A stretch of 64,000 nucleotides of DNA from Prorocentrum cordatum. Taxonomy: Eukaryota; Sar; Dinophyceae; Prorocentrales; Prorocentraceae. The notes under the pieces are model-generated. The model saw only the letters and a list, made by a program, of their open reading frames with translations. It was not told the origin of the DNA and did not search any database. Shown here in pieces: positions 52,401-62,418 of the stretch; the first letter of the stretch is position 1; each line of letters begins with the position of its first letter. The position numbers and the translations under genes were made by a program. Location: assembly GCA_963575745.1 (NCBI GenBank), contig CAUYUJ010015271.1, positions 501,908 through 565,907 of the forward strand, written 5' to 3'.

Positions 52401-52650
52401 AGCGCAACTTACGAAGGATCCTTCGGCAACCCGCAGGAATCCGCATGAATTCTTTCGGGAACCCTTTCAGGAATGACTCCCCCAGGAAGTTCAGACATCT
52501 TCCAGATTCTTGGGGGGCACAGGATGTCTTAAGGAAACTTTGAGGAGCCCTCAGGAATTCTCACGAATCCTCCCAGGAGTCGGCAGCAGACCTGCAGAAA
52601 TCATCGGAAGTTCTTCGGGAGACCCACAGGAACCGGTGGGAATATTGAAG
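51350..52650. repeat. Degenerate 11-bp array of the CTTCAGGAATC type
   Basis: Consecutive 11-mers include TTCCAGGACTC (51915), CTTCAGGAATC (51926), AGTATTGATTC (51937) and CTCCAGGATTC (51948). Also CGCAGGAATCC, GCATGAATTCT, TTCGGGAACCC and TTTCAGGAATG run in succession from about 52433. This is the third periodic family, broken into blocks by the GTGGCCCTGGG modules. Confidence 0.75.
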
Positions 52651-52689
52651 AATATGTTGAACCTGAGCGCGCGCAATGCAAACGCAAAC

Positions 52690-53470
52690 GAGGGGTGGCC
52701 ATCTCAATAATGTTTTAAGCCAGCTGTGGAAACCAGATGTTTCGCTCAGATTCCGGGGGCCTCGACGTGGAAGAAGGCATCGTGGCGCGGCGCAGTTTTC
52801 TCATTGCCCGCGCGCTCGCGACCCTGCGCGCGCTCTTGCGCGCACAATCTAAAGACGAATGAAGACATGCCATCTCAACGTCGAGAACGACATGGTGACA
52901 ACCAATATTTTCATTCGTATTCTGGGGGACCAAACGTGCGATCCTGCATCGTGGCACTGGGCATGTTCCCCACTGCCCGCGCGCGCGCTCGCGCTTGCCC
53001 TCGCGCGTGCAACGCAAGGACAAAGCAAGAGCGCCTATTTCAATTGCGAAAACTCAATGGTGGACACCCAGCGTTCCGCTCATTGTCTGAGGGCCTCGAC
53101 GTGGAACGCCACGATCTGGCGCTGCACTTGTTTTTTAAGCAAGCGCGAAGGAAGCCCCGTGGCACAGAGGAGGAGGAGGGGGAGGGGAGGGGAAGGGAGG
53201 GGGGGTGAAACAAGGAGCAGCAGCTCAGCCCAGAGCTGCACGTTCTCTCCAGTGCCCGCGCGCGCGCGCGCTCGCGCGCGGTCGCTCTCGCTCGCGCAAT
53301 GCAAGAACAAGTCAAGCATGGCTGTCTTAACTTCGAAAGCTGAAGTGTGAAAGCCAAGTGTCTCACTCGTGCCCTGAGGGCCCGAACGCGCCGCGCTTCG
53401 CTGCGACGCTGCGCAATTTCACAATTGCCCCCGCGCGCACGCGCGCGCTTTCGCCTTTCAGTTCCTGAGG
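52690..53470. repeat. Left arm of foldback II, 150-290-bp spaced units
   Basis: About four diverged units, each with AAGATGGCC- or ATCTCAA-like words and CCTCGACGTGGAA, then GCATCGTGGCGCGGCGCA and a GCGCGCGCTCGCG-rich tail. Starts lie near 52690, 52866, 53030 and 53322. The right arm at 54550-55300 carries the same words reversed and complemented. Confidence 0.7.
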
Positions 53471-53479
53471 TTAGAGAGA

Positions 53480-54545
53480 GCGTGATCCACCGCCGCTTTA
53501 CTGTGGAAGATTCCCCCCCCTCTTCCTCCGGAACCCGGGGGTCCCCCCCCCCTTCCTCCGAAAATCCCCCCCCCTGCTGGACCCCCCCCCTCCTCCCCGG
53601 GCCAAACACCCCCCCCTCCCCTAACCCCGCCCCCTCCCCCTCGAAAGCCGGGGGGGGGGTCACTACCGGTTCGAGGCCCCCCCCCCCCGCCCTCGAAAAC
53701 CGGAGGGGGGGTCACTACCGGCTTGAACCCCTCCCCACCCCCCACCCCTCACCGCCAGCAAACGATTCCCGGTCCCTACCACGGTCCGCGCCACATCCCC
53801 CACTGTTGTTCCCAGCACCATTGTCCTCACCACCACTGTCCCCACTGGTTCCACCACCGTCCCTAGTGTCCCCACCAGTGCCCCCACCACTGTCGCACTG
53901 TCCCCACTGTCCCCACCAATGTTCCCACAACGGTTCCACTCTCCCCACTTTCTCCACGGGCCCAACCACTGCCCGACTATCCCCACTGTCCCCACTGTCC
54001 CACTGACTCCTCCGCTGTCCCACTGAGCTGTCCCACTGTTCCCCCCACTGTTTCAACCACTGTCCCCACTGTACCTGTGTCCCAGTGTCCCACCGCCGTC
54101 CTCGCCACCGCCTTCACTACTGTCCCCATCCACTGTCCCACTGTTTCCACCGCGTTCCCATTGTCCCACACCACTGTCCCCACTACCACCGTCCCCACCA
54201 TTGTCCCCGCTGTTCCCACCATTGTCCTCACCACTGTCCCCACCACTACCGTCCCCACCACTGTCCCACTGTCGCGCTGTCCCTTCACCACTGTCCCCAC
54301 CACCACCGTCCCCACCACTGTCCGCACCCCCCCCCCGGTTTTCGAGGGGGGGGGGGCGGTGGTTCGAACCGGTAGTGACCCTCCCCGGTTTTGGTGGGGG
54401 GGGGTCGAACCGGTAGTGACCCCCCCCTTTTCATGATGGTCTGGAAGAGGGGGGGGAGGGGTTCGAACCGGTAGTGACCCCCGCCGGTTTTCCGGAGGGG
54501 GGGCTTCAACCGGTAGTGACCCCCCCCCGGTTTTCCGCCAGCAGC
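53480..54545. repeat. Centre of foldback II: GGTAGTGACC hairpins and a CCACTGTCC microsatellite
   Basis: Left part: two copies of GGGTCACTACCGG (53656 and 53714) beside C runs. Right part: four copies of the reverse, ACCGGTAGTGACCC (about 54368, 54410, 54467, 54510). Between them lies about 570 bp of degenerate CCACTGTCCCCAC repeats with a unit of about 12 bp (53750-54320). No gene. Confidence 0.8.
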
Positions 54546-54549
54546 GGTA

Positions 54550-55300
54550 GAACACGCTCTTCCCAAGGTTAAGATGGCAGTTTTGCGTGCAGTTTGGGAT
54601 TGCGCGCGCGAGAGCGAGCGCGAGCGCGCGCGCGGGCGGGCAATAGCAAACCGATCAGAGCCACATTGCATGGCTCCACGCTGGGGCCCTCAGAACGCGC
54701 GTGAAACATCGGTGTTTGTTTCGCCATGTCGTCTTATACATGTTAAGATGCGCAGTCTCTGTATTTGTTTTGCAGTGCGCGCGAGAGCGCGAGCGCGAGC
54801 GCGCGCGCGGGCAAAACGGAACACGCGCAGCGTCGTGAAACATCGCACCGCGTTGAGTCCCTCAGAATCGGAGTCAAGCGATTTGTTCTCACCATTCAGC
54901 TTTCGAAGGTAATGTAGCTATTCTGAATGTGGTTTTGATTTGCGCGCGCGAGAACGAGCGCGCGCGAGAACGAGCGCGCGCGCGAGCGATGGGGGAACTG
55001 CGCAGCGCCACGACGCACCATTCCACGCCGAGGCCATCGGAGCACTAGCGGCGCATGTTTTCACCATTCACTTTCCGAAGGCAAGATGGCCATCAGTTTG
55101 TTGCCGTGTATTTCGCGCGCGGGAGCGCGCGCGCAAGACGCGCGGAAAGCGCTCGGTGCCGCAGCAAGATGGTCAACGCTGAGGCCGTCCGAAGACGCGC
55201 GAAATATCAGGTTGCCATCAGTCGCTGCGCGAGGCCGAGGTGGCCATTCTGTTGCGTTTAGGCATGGCGCTCGCGAGATCGCGCGAATGGCGTCGCAGCG
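54550..55300. repeat. Right arm of foldback II
   Basis: Reverse-complement versions of the left-arm words: GCGCAGCGCCACGACGCACC, TTCCACGCCGAGGCC and GCAAGATGGCCATC, with GCGCGCGCGAGAGCGAGCG tracts. The (GC)-alternating tracts could adopt Z-DNA. Diverged but clearly paired with 52690-53470. Confidence 0.7.
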
Positions 55301-56230
55301 CAACGTTCCTCGTTGAGGCTCTCGCGATTCTGACAAGGGCCCGCCCTCCATCTGCGAAGCTCTCCCAAACGTTCGCAACGAATGCGCGCGGCGCTATGGC
55401 GAGAACCGCGCGCTGATGAGGGCCCGACCTCCATCCGCGACGCCCTCGCATGAGTTCAGAGCGAATGTGCGCGGCGCTATGGCGAGAATCACCCATTGGA
55501 AAGGGCCCGCCCCCCAACCGCAACGCCCTCGCAACTTTACGAGATGAGCACAGGTGCGCCCGCGAGAGTCACTTCCTGAAGCGGGCCCGCTTTCCACTCG
55601 CGAAGACCGAGCCAAATCTTCGACGACTGCGCGCGGCGCTGGGGCGAGGGCCACGCTGTGAAACGAGCCTGCCCCCCGTCCGCAAAACCTGCCCAAACTT
55701 GCAAGGCGAGCGCGCGCGGCGCTGCGGCGAGAGACGCATTGTTCACAGGGCCCGCCGTCCATCCGCCGGGCGCCCGCCAACGTTCGCAGCGACTGCGCGC
55801 GTCGCTAAGGCGAGAACCGCATTCGGGCAAAGACCCGCCCCCCCTGCGCGATGCCCCAGCGGCCGCGCTCGACGAAAGCGCGCGGCGCGGATGCGAAAAC
55901 TTCAATTTGAAAAGGGCCCGCCTTCCACCCGTGAAATTCTTCCAAACTTTCGAGACGGATGTGATCGGCATTGCGGCGAGAGGTTCCATTCGAACTAGAG
56001 CCGCCCTCCATTTGCGAACCCCCTGCAAGTTTTCAAAACGAACGCGCGCGGCGCCAGGGCGAGAGGCGCATGTTCAAAACGGCCTGCCCTCTATTATTGA
56101 AGCTCCGTCAAACTTTCAAGGCGAATGCGCGCGGCGCTGGGGCGAGAACCAGCATGGAAAAGGGCCCGTCCTCCATGCGCGAAGCTCTATCAATCATTCT
56201 GGGCGAACGTGCGCGGCGCTGAGGCGACTG
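55300..56230. repeat. 82-bp tandem satellite, about 11 units
   Basis: The unit holds GCGCGGCGCTGGGGCGAGA, then AAAGGGCCCGCCCTCCAT and CGCGAAGC.. AACTTTC. GCGGCGCT cores lie at 55388, 55471, 55633, 55716, about 55798, about 55882, 56048, 56132 and 56213, with steps of 81-84 bp or twice that. Open frames across it (up to 280 codons) vary in frame with unit-length changes and are not genes. Confidence 0.85.
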
Positions 56231-56257
56231 GCATTTTTCCCAAACCTTATTTTGGTG

Positions 56258-57075
56258 TTGGGTCCTCGTTTTGAAGAGACGGTGCCCCGCGTGCTCCTCC
56301 TTCCTTCCTCCGCCTCCTCCTCCTCCCCCCCCTTGCTTTTGCTCTTCGCGTATCTCTGTTTCGGCGCGCCCCTCGCACGCTTCGTGGCCCCGTGGGGGCT
56401 TCCACCGAACGTCCCAATGGCGCAGCCCGCATGGCGCCGCCGCCCCAGTGTGGCACTCCTCGCACGTTTCGTGGCCCCATGTGGGAGCCCATCTAAGTAA
56501 GGCCGCCCCATTTCGGCACACCCTTCGCACGTTTCGTGGCTCCATCAGGAGCTCCATCCAAGGTCCCAGTGGCGCAGCCCGCATGGCGCCGCCGCCCCAT
56601 TTCGGCACGCCCCCCACGTGTTTCGCGGTTCCGTAGGGGGCCCCACCTCAGGTCCCAGTGGTGCAGCCCGCATGGCGCCGCCGCCCCACCTTGGCACAGC
56701 CCCCGCGCGTTTCGTGGCCCCATAGGGGCCCCCATCTAGGGCCCCTGGGGCGCAGCCCGCATGGCGCCGCCGCCCCATTTGGGCACGCCCCTCGCGCGTT
56801 TCGTGGCCCCGCAGAATGCTCAACCCAAGGTGTCAGCGGCGCCGCCCCATTATGGCACGCCCCTCACACGTGTCGCGGCCCCATAAAGGGGGCCCCATCT
56901 AGGGCCCCAGTGGCGCAGCCCGCGCGGCAGCGCCATCTCATTTTGGCGCACCCCTCGCACGTTGTGGCCCCATAGGGAGCTCCATCTAAGGTCCCGGTGG
57001 CGCAGCCCGCATGGCGGTGCCGCCCCATTTTCGAACACCCCTCACACGTTTCGTGGCCCCTCACACGTTTTGGAG
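56258..57075 (-). mobile_element. Satellite-bearing element E4 (diverged, minus orientation)
   Basis: Starts GTTGGGTCCTCGTTTTGAAG (about 56258), AGACGGTGCCCCGCGTG and a CTCC microsatellite, exactly as E1. Eight or nine diverged units follow (TTTCGTGGCCCCATAGGGG, CAGCCCGCATGGCGCCGCCG). The other end is not present; instead the array runs into a Pif1-like exon near 57075. Confidence 0.75.
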
Positions 57076-57429
57076 ACCTCCTTTCGGTCTCGTGGACTCT
57101 CGCCCTGGGCCGTCGGCTGTCCAGCGCGCTGCCCCCTCGGCCGACGTCGCCCGGGCGCGATCCTGGACTGCGGCCGTCACGAGGTGGGGAACGGCGAGAA
57201 AGGGGGCGACGACTGGTGGCTAGAGCTCTGCGCGCTGCTCTCGCGCGCCACGCGCCACGAGGATCTCGTGCTCACGCGGGCGCCGCGCATCGAGTTCTTC
57301 CCGGCAGGGCCGCCGGAGGGATTGCAGAAGCAGTTGCAGCAGTTTGCTACGCGCGCGAAGCGGCACAGGAGGGAGGCGACGGCCTTCGCCAGTGAGCTGG
57401 GCTTCACCGAGTGCATCCGCGAGGCTTGA
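57076..57429 (+). pseudogene. Pif1-like helicase terminal exon, copy 1
   Basis: The frame ends at TGA 57429 and reads GDDWWLELCALLSRATRHED, LVLTRAPRIEFFPAGPPEGL and QKQLQQFATRAKRHRREATA, ending LGFTECIREA. LSRAT..LVLTRAP matches helicase motif VI and its downstream strand in Pif1-type proteins. The GPP..L..F..R tail followed by LGF is a C-terminus I associate with dinoflagellate Pif1-like proteins. Only this last exon is present, with satellite on both sides, so it is a fragment carried within repeats. Confidence 0.55.
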
Positions 57430-57925
57430 CTTGAAAAGCGACCCGCCCGAGCCTCGCCGTCTCTCGGCGGTCCGATTGTTTGGCTTCGCGCCGCGGGCAA
57501 TCCGCGCGCGTCGCTAGAACCCTTTCGGGGCGACCGGCGTGCGTCGCGGGGGCTCCGCGCGGGGGCGCGCCCGCGGCCTCGGACATGGGCGCGCGCGGGC
57601 AAAGAGGGGGAATAATAACGGGGAGGAAGCGGGCGCGATCTTCGGGAGGAGCGCGCCGACATGGGCGTCGACGTTGCTGCGCGTAGATTGATTCGCACGC
57701 AGACTCATCCATAATGAAAAGATCACTCGCGCTCTGTCCCTCGCACGCAGACCTATCGTCTTCGCTCGCGCCGCGCGCCTCGCCGCGCATTTCGGCGCGC
57801 CCGTCGCGCGGTTCGTGGTCCCATAGGGAGCGCTGGCAAAGATGAGACTCAGAATTGCGGCATTCACAACCGCGCATGGTCGGGCCCTTCGCAGGGATAA
57901 TTTCACAAGAAGAACACGCCCGTTA
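57430..57925. repeat. Segment duplicated at 59000-59650
   Basis: GCGACCCGCCCGAGCCTCGC, GGACATGGGCGCGCGCGGGC, AAGCGGGCGCGATCTTCGGG, TTTCGGCGCGCCCGTCGCGC and GCGCATGGTCGGGCCCTTCG occur here and in the same order at about 59010, 59320, 59370, 59530 and 59615. The copies differ mainly by about 100 extra bases in the second (59105-59230). The block ends with a satellite-element terminus (CATGGTCGGGCCCTTCGC). Confidence 0.8.
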
Positions 57926-58378
57926 TCCGCGAAGCACTTGCAGTCTTCAAACACCGAGTGCTCGCGGCGCTGAGGCGACAGTGGCATTTTGCATTGAAAC
58001 GGACCCACTTCCATCAGTGAAGTTGTTTCAAAGTTTCGACGCGAACGTGGGCAGCGCTCATGTGATAACCGCATTTCGAAACGCGGCCCGCCCTCCATCC
58101 GCAAAGACCCAACACAGCTTTCAAGGCGAATGCGCGCGGCGCTGGGGCGAGAGCCACATTTTGAAAACAAAGAAAAAGACCCGCCCCCCATGTGCGAAGC
58201 CCCTGCGAACTTACAAGACGAACGCGCGCGACGGCAAAGCGAGCGCGCCTCGAAGATGGGGGCCGCCCTCCATCATCGAAGCTCTTGCACGCGTTTGGAA
58301 CGAAAGCGCGCGGCGCTAGAGCGAGGGTTATATTTGAAAAGGGCCCGCCTCCCATCCGCCCGAATGTGTTCAAACTTC
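57926..58378. repeat. 82-bp satellite, second block
   Basis: Five or six further units of the 55300-56230 satellite (for example GCGCGGCGCTGGGGCGAGAG near 58134), ending at the next satellite-element block. Confidence 0.75.
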
Positions 58379-58640
58379 TGGCGCGCCCCTCACGCGTTTC
58401 GCGGCTCCGCATGGAGCTCCATCCAAGGTCCCAGTGGCGCAGCCCGCATGGCGCCGACGACCTGAACCAGCACGCCCCCCACGCGCTTCGTGGCCCCATA
58501 GGGGGCTCCACCTCAGGTCCCAGTGGCGCAGCCCGCATGGCGCCGCCGCCCCCATTTTTGCACACCCATCACACGTTTCGAGGCCCCGTAAGGAGCTCCA
58601 TCTAGGGTCCCAGCGGCGCAGCCCGCATAGCGCCGCCGCC
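58379..58640. repeat. Diverged E-type satellite units
   Basis: Three units with TTTCGCGGCTCCGCATGGAG, CCCAGTGGCGCAGCCCGCAT and GGCGCCGCC, as in E4. They join directly to the inverted Pif1-like exon piece. Confidence 0.7.
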
Positions 58641-58998
58641 CCATCTGGGCGAGCTCCAGCCACCAGTCGTCGCCCTCTTTCTCGCCGTTCCCCACCTCGT
58701 GGCGGCCGCAGTCCAGGATCGCGCCTGGGCGACGTCGGCCGAGGGAGCAGCGCGCCAGACAGCCGACGGCACAGGGCGAGAGTCCACGAGACCGAAAGAA
58801 CGTCTCCAAAACGTGTGAGGGGCCACGAAACGCGTGAGGGGTGTGCCAAAATGGGGCGGCGGCGCCATGCGGGCTGCGCCACTGGGACCTTGGATGGAGC
58901 CCCCTATGGGGCCACAGCGCGCGCGAGGGGTGCGGCAGGAGGGAGGCGACGGCCCTGGCCACGGAGCTGGGCTTCACCGAGTGCATCCGCGAGGCTTG
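58641..58998. pseudogene. Pif1-like exon copy 2, split by inversion
   Basis: 58655-58820 is the reverse complement of the 5' half of copy 1 (CTCCAGCCACCAGTCGTCGC through GGCGAGAGTCCACGAGACCG). 58929-58998 carries the 3' end in plus orientation (REATALATELGFTECIREA, TGA 58998). Between them lies a satellite unit (58825-58925) and the middle of the exon, including LSRAT, is missing. The exon was therefore broken and half-inverted at satellite sequence. Confidence 0.75.
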
Positions 58999-59680
58999 AC
59001 TTGAAAAGCGACCCGCCCGAGCCTCGCCGTCTCTCGGCGGTCTGATTGTTTGGCTTCGCGCCGCTGGCAATCCGCGCGCTTCGCTGGGGCCCTCTCGGGG
59101 CGACCAGCGCGCGCCCCGGGAATTTCGCGCTGCGCTCCGCCCCGAGCCGCGTTCGCCCCCGTCGTCTCTCTGCCCGGCGGCCGCAGCCCTGCCCGCTATC
59201 AACCGGCCAGTTAGCTTTCTCTGCTCCGCGCAGCGGACGACCCGCGCGCGTCGCCGGGACCCCGTCGGGGCGACAGGCGCGCGTCGCGGGGGCTCCGCGC
59301 GGCGACGCGCCCGCGGCCTCGGACATGGGCGCGCGCGGGCAAAGAAGGAGAAACACAACGGGAAGGAAGCGGGCGCGATCTTCGGGAGGAGCGCGCCGGC
59401 ATGGGCGTCGACGTTTATGCGCATAGATTGATTCGCGCGCAGACTCATCCACAATCAGATTTGATTTGCTCGCTCTCAGGGTCTCGCACACAGACCTATC
59501 GTCTTCGCTCGCGCCGCGCGCCTCGCCGCGCATTTCGGCGCGCCCGTCGCGCGGTTCGTGGTCCCATAGGGAGCGCTGGCAAAGATGATTCAGAATTGCG
59601 GCATTCACGACTGCGCATGGTTGGGCCCTTCGCCATGATATTTTCGCAAGAAAAAACCACCATCCGCGAAGCACTTGCAG
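58999..59680. repeat. Second copy of the 57430-57925 segment
   Basis: Direct duplicate of 57430-57925 with an insertion at about 59105-59230. It ends TTGGGCCCTTCGCCATGATA, a satellite-element terminus. Confidence 0.8.
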
Positions 59681-59689
59681 TCTTTAAAT

Positions 59690-59935
59690 TATCCTGGCGA
59701 AGGACCCAACCATATGAAGTTGTGGGTGCCGCAATTGTGAATATCTTCTTCGGCGACGCTCCCTACGGGGCCACGAAGCGCTGCGCTGGGCGGGGTGGGG
59801 GGGGGGGAACGCGCGCGGGCGGTGGCACTGGGGCCGTCGGCGAAGCTCCCTATGAGGCCACGAAGCGCCGCGCTGGGTGGGTGAAAAAACCAAATGATAC
59901 CGCAGAAAAACCCAATCATATATTTTTTTTAGGGC
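59690..59935 (+). mobile_element. Satellite-bearing element, minimal copy (E7)
   Basis: ATCCTGGCGAAGGACCCAAC, CATATGAAGTTGTGGGTGCC and AATTGTGAATATCTTCTTCG, then about one and a half units (GGGGCCACGAAGCGCTGCGC) and CTGGGTGGGTGAAAAAACC. The right terminus is absent. This shows the element without array amplification. Confidence 0.75.
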
Positions 59936-60118
59936 TGTAGGGCTGTAGGGCCATATGGGCAATAGGGCTATTTGGCTATAGGGTAATAGAGCTACAGGAC
60001 CATAGGGCCATATGGGGCTATAGGGTATAGGGATACTAGGGCTATGGAGCTATAGGGCTATACGGCTTTAGGGCTATTGAGCAGTAGGGCTATAGGGCTA
60101 TAGAGCTATAGAGCTCTC
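59935..60118. repeat. Degenerate CTATAGGG 8-10-bp satellite
   Basis: About 20 diverged copies of GGGCTATA / TATAGGGC. The AGGG core resembles a degenerate telomere-like word but the canonical TTTAGGG is not repeated in tandem. Confidence 0.85.
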
Positions 60119-60302
60119 AAGCCGTCTCGGCGCAAACCGTCTCGGCTCAAGTGAGCCCCGGGCCGGCTTTGCTGGTCTCTGTCGCCGCCTCCCCCGTGGG
60201 CCGGGGCGCCAGGCCGCGCGCTCACCGCTCCTGTCCAGAGGTTGGCCGCGGCGGAGTCAGCTCGGGCTACCATGCGCACCGTGTTATTTCCCCACCATAA
60301 GG

Positions 60303-60758
60303 ATGGCGCTGCCTGCCGATCTCAGCGCCCTCCTTGCCGAGTTCATTGAGCAGGACATCCGTCTGCATCAGCAATTGGTTTCAGCGGCCGCGAACGCGGG
60401 CGACAACCAGATCCACGCCCGCGAGGAGATTGTGAACTGGAACCTTCTCGGCCAGCTCCTGCGGGCCATGGCCCACGACACATCATCGGCAGACCCCTGG
60501 AAGCGGGTGGGCATCGCCCAATTCGAGGGCGACATCCCAACGACAGAGTTGTTCGACCAGCGGGTGACATTTGGGAACTTGATGCCCACGTTGTCCCACA
60601 ACCCCGAATGGACGGAGGAGGACAAGGTAAGGGCCCAGACGTTCGCGCAGCAGCTCGAGGAGGCGCGGGAACAGTGCTCCGCAGACCTCCCTCGGTTTCT
60701 CAGGGAGCGGCGCATGGGTGCGGAAGGAGGCCCCGATCCCGCGATGGCAGGAGCCTAG
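60303..60758 (+). CDS. LINE-2 ORF1, first block
   Basis: ATG 60303, 151 codons (MALPADLSALLAEFIEQDIR, NWNLLGQLLRAMAHD, VTFGNLMPTLSHNPEWTEED, ARTF-like helices to LPRFLRERRMG). Predominantly helical and charged, with no zinc motif. The start context follows about 180 bp of leader after the CTATAGGG satellite. Probably the opening of a Gag-like nucleic-acid-binding protein; the next block continues in another frame from about 60718. Confidence 0.5.
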   Translation: MALPADLSALLAEFIEQDIRLHQQLVSAAANAGDNQIHAREEIVNWNLLGQLLRAMAHDTSSADPWKRVGIAQFEGDIPTTELFDQRVTFGNLMPTLSHNPEWTEEDKVRAQTFAQQLEEAREQCSADLPRFLRERRMGAEGGPDPAMAGA

Positions 60759-61440
60759 TCCACAGTTGTTCTCTTTCCTATCGAATCAGGCGTGCCCCAC
60801 TTCCCGCCGTCTTGCGCTCCACCTCTCCAACCTCCAGGGGGCCAATCTCGCCGGGGCCGCCGGCGCGCTCCCAGTCGAGGAGCGCCGGAAGGCTTACCAG
60901 ATGCAGTGCAAAAGCCCGGACACAGCAAAGGAGTGGTTGGAGACGATCGGGGAGTCGGACTTGGTTATGCGGGCGCCTTCGGACAACCACGTCTTCCAGA
61001 GCCTCATGGCCACGCTCACCAAGCATATCTTGAAGCAGGAGCGCCCACCCAGCATCGCATTCCTCGTTCCGTTTGTGCCACTTCCTGGCTGCGACGCCCC
61101 CGAGTTGACCCTCGACCTGTGGAGCCGCCCGATCTTTGCGCAGAAGTACAACAACATGATCACCCGGACCGAATTTCTTCGGCAACCCACCCGTTGCGTC
61201 TTCCTTGGGGCGGTCGCCCCTCTCTAACACGTGAAGAGCATTGCGGCGGTTACAATCTCAGGCTCAGGCCCCGGCACGCCCATGCAGACGCTGAACTGGC
61301 AACCCACGTTGGCCACCCACGAGCCCGGTCACATCATCTGCGTGGACTGCGCATACTCCGAGGAAGTTCTAACGCACAGGGCGCTTATGATGGCGTCGAT
61401 GCGGGGGCTCACGCACTGGGGGGGGCCCTCTCCGGAGCCC
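60718..61440 (+). pseudogene. LINE-2 Gag-like second block
   Basis: Frame 60718 to TAA 61227 reads ALHLSNLQGANLAGAAGALP, EERRKAYQMQCKSPDTAKEW and PSIAFLVPFVPLPGCDAPEL. It continues after the stop with SIAAVTISGSGPGTPMQTLN and HIICVDCAYSEEVLTHRALM. The TAA sits inside coding-like sequence, so it is probably a degradative stop. No recognised domain. Confidence 0.45.
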
Positions 61441-61474
61441 AGGCTCGACAGCCAAGGGCCGTCGATTGCTTTTC

Positions 61475-62245
61475 ATGGGGATCTTCAACGTGGGGGCGGT
61501 GACGGCGCTGGACGTGCGTTTGTTCATCAACCACCTCAAGCAGCAGGGCAACCTTTCGGGGGTTCTGATTGGAACGAGGTCGCGATTCAAGGACTCTGCG
61601 GGGATGCTGATCGACATGGGCCACGCGCGCGCCGTCTCCCAGCTGTCGCATATGACGGACGAGGTCGCCCTGGTGAGCCGCCGCCTCGCGATCATGAAGA
61701 GCAGCCGCACGGCTAAGGACTGGGGGCGTGAAATCACCGAGCAGGTGGGGAAGTTCCCGACGGAGGCCATCGAGGGCATTCGCTTCCGAGGTGCTCGCAA
61801 TGGTGGCCGGGCATGGGTGAAGCCAGCGATTCTCGACGCGCAGCTTCGCGCCGCCAGGGCCTGGGAGGCCGCTGTCGATATGCCTCGCCACCAGAAGGAG
61901 CACCTGACGCGATCTGTCACTATCAAGGTGGCGGGTTTCAGCTCCAATCGATCGGGCGTTTCGCTTGGGATCCTCATGGAACAGGTTGCCAGGCTTGCGG
62001 GGGTGACGCTGGAACGTCGCTCGGCGGACCAACCCCTTTTGGACAAAGAGTGGGATCTGCAGATTGCGACGAACGGCGTCTGGAATGGCTCCATCCTGAT
62101 CCAAATGCCTGACCTCACAGCCGCCGCTGCTCTCCGAGATTCGGCCCAGGGGTCCGGGTTCGAGGTCGACGGTTTGCGACGCGCCCTGGAGGCGGAGATC
62201 TACCTTGCGCCGCTGGGCCCCCCGTCGGCGCTGAGGACTCAATGA
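61475..62245 (+). CDS. LINE-2 third block, Gag-like
   Basis: 256 codons from ATG 61475 (MGIFNVGAVTALDVRLFINH) to TGA 62245. Well-behaved coding sequence with EEQV-like helices (RREIT-type: GREITEQVGKFPTEAIEGIR), ARAWEAAVDMPRHQKEHLTR and LAGVTLERRSADQPLLDKEW. The final third (DLQIATNGVWNGSILIQMPD) has the alternating pattern of a small alpha/beta RNA-binding fold. No catalytic residues; family not named. Confidence 0.5.
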   Translation: MGIFNVGAVTALDVRLFINHLKQQGNLSGVLIGTRSRFKDSAGMLIDMGHARAVSQLSHMTDEVALVSRRLAIMKSSRTAKDWGREITEQVGKFPTEAIEGIRFRGARNGGRAWVKPAILDAQLRAARAWEAAVDMPRHQKEHLTRSVTIKVAGFSSNRSGVSLGILMEQVARLAGVTLERRSADQPLLDKEWDLQIATNGVWNGSILIQMPDLTAAAALRDSAQGSGFEVDGLRRALEAEIYLAPLGPPSALRTQ

Positions 62246-62418
62246 CTAGGGGTACCAAGACACATTAATTCAGAGGGGATGCCATCTCATGGAGATGACC
62301 TGCATATGGGGGATCTTCCGTATTCAGCGAAGCGTCGTCGCATTTCTTCCTCCGATTCCTGCTCCCTTTCTCGCAGCACGAACACAATACCGCATCCGAC
62401 GTAATTGACGGTGCCGAT

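Noticed and set aside
55658-56500. 280-codon open frame across the 82-bp satellite
   Set aside because: Unit length varies between 81 and 84 bp, so no frame is maintained from unit to unit, and it runs into the E4 array.
59935-60118. Telomere remnant
   Set aside because: AGGG words recur but the spacing is irregular and the canonical TTTAGGG is not tandem; better described as a degenerate CTATAGGG satellite.
60140-60160. Possible third spliced-leader relic (CCGTCTCGGCTCAAG) before LINE-2
   Set aside because: Only GGCTCAAG matches the leader end; the TAGCCATTTT part is absent, and the preceding CCGTCTCGGCGCAA shows that it is a local repeat.
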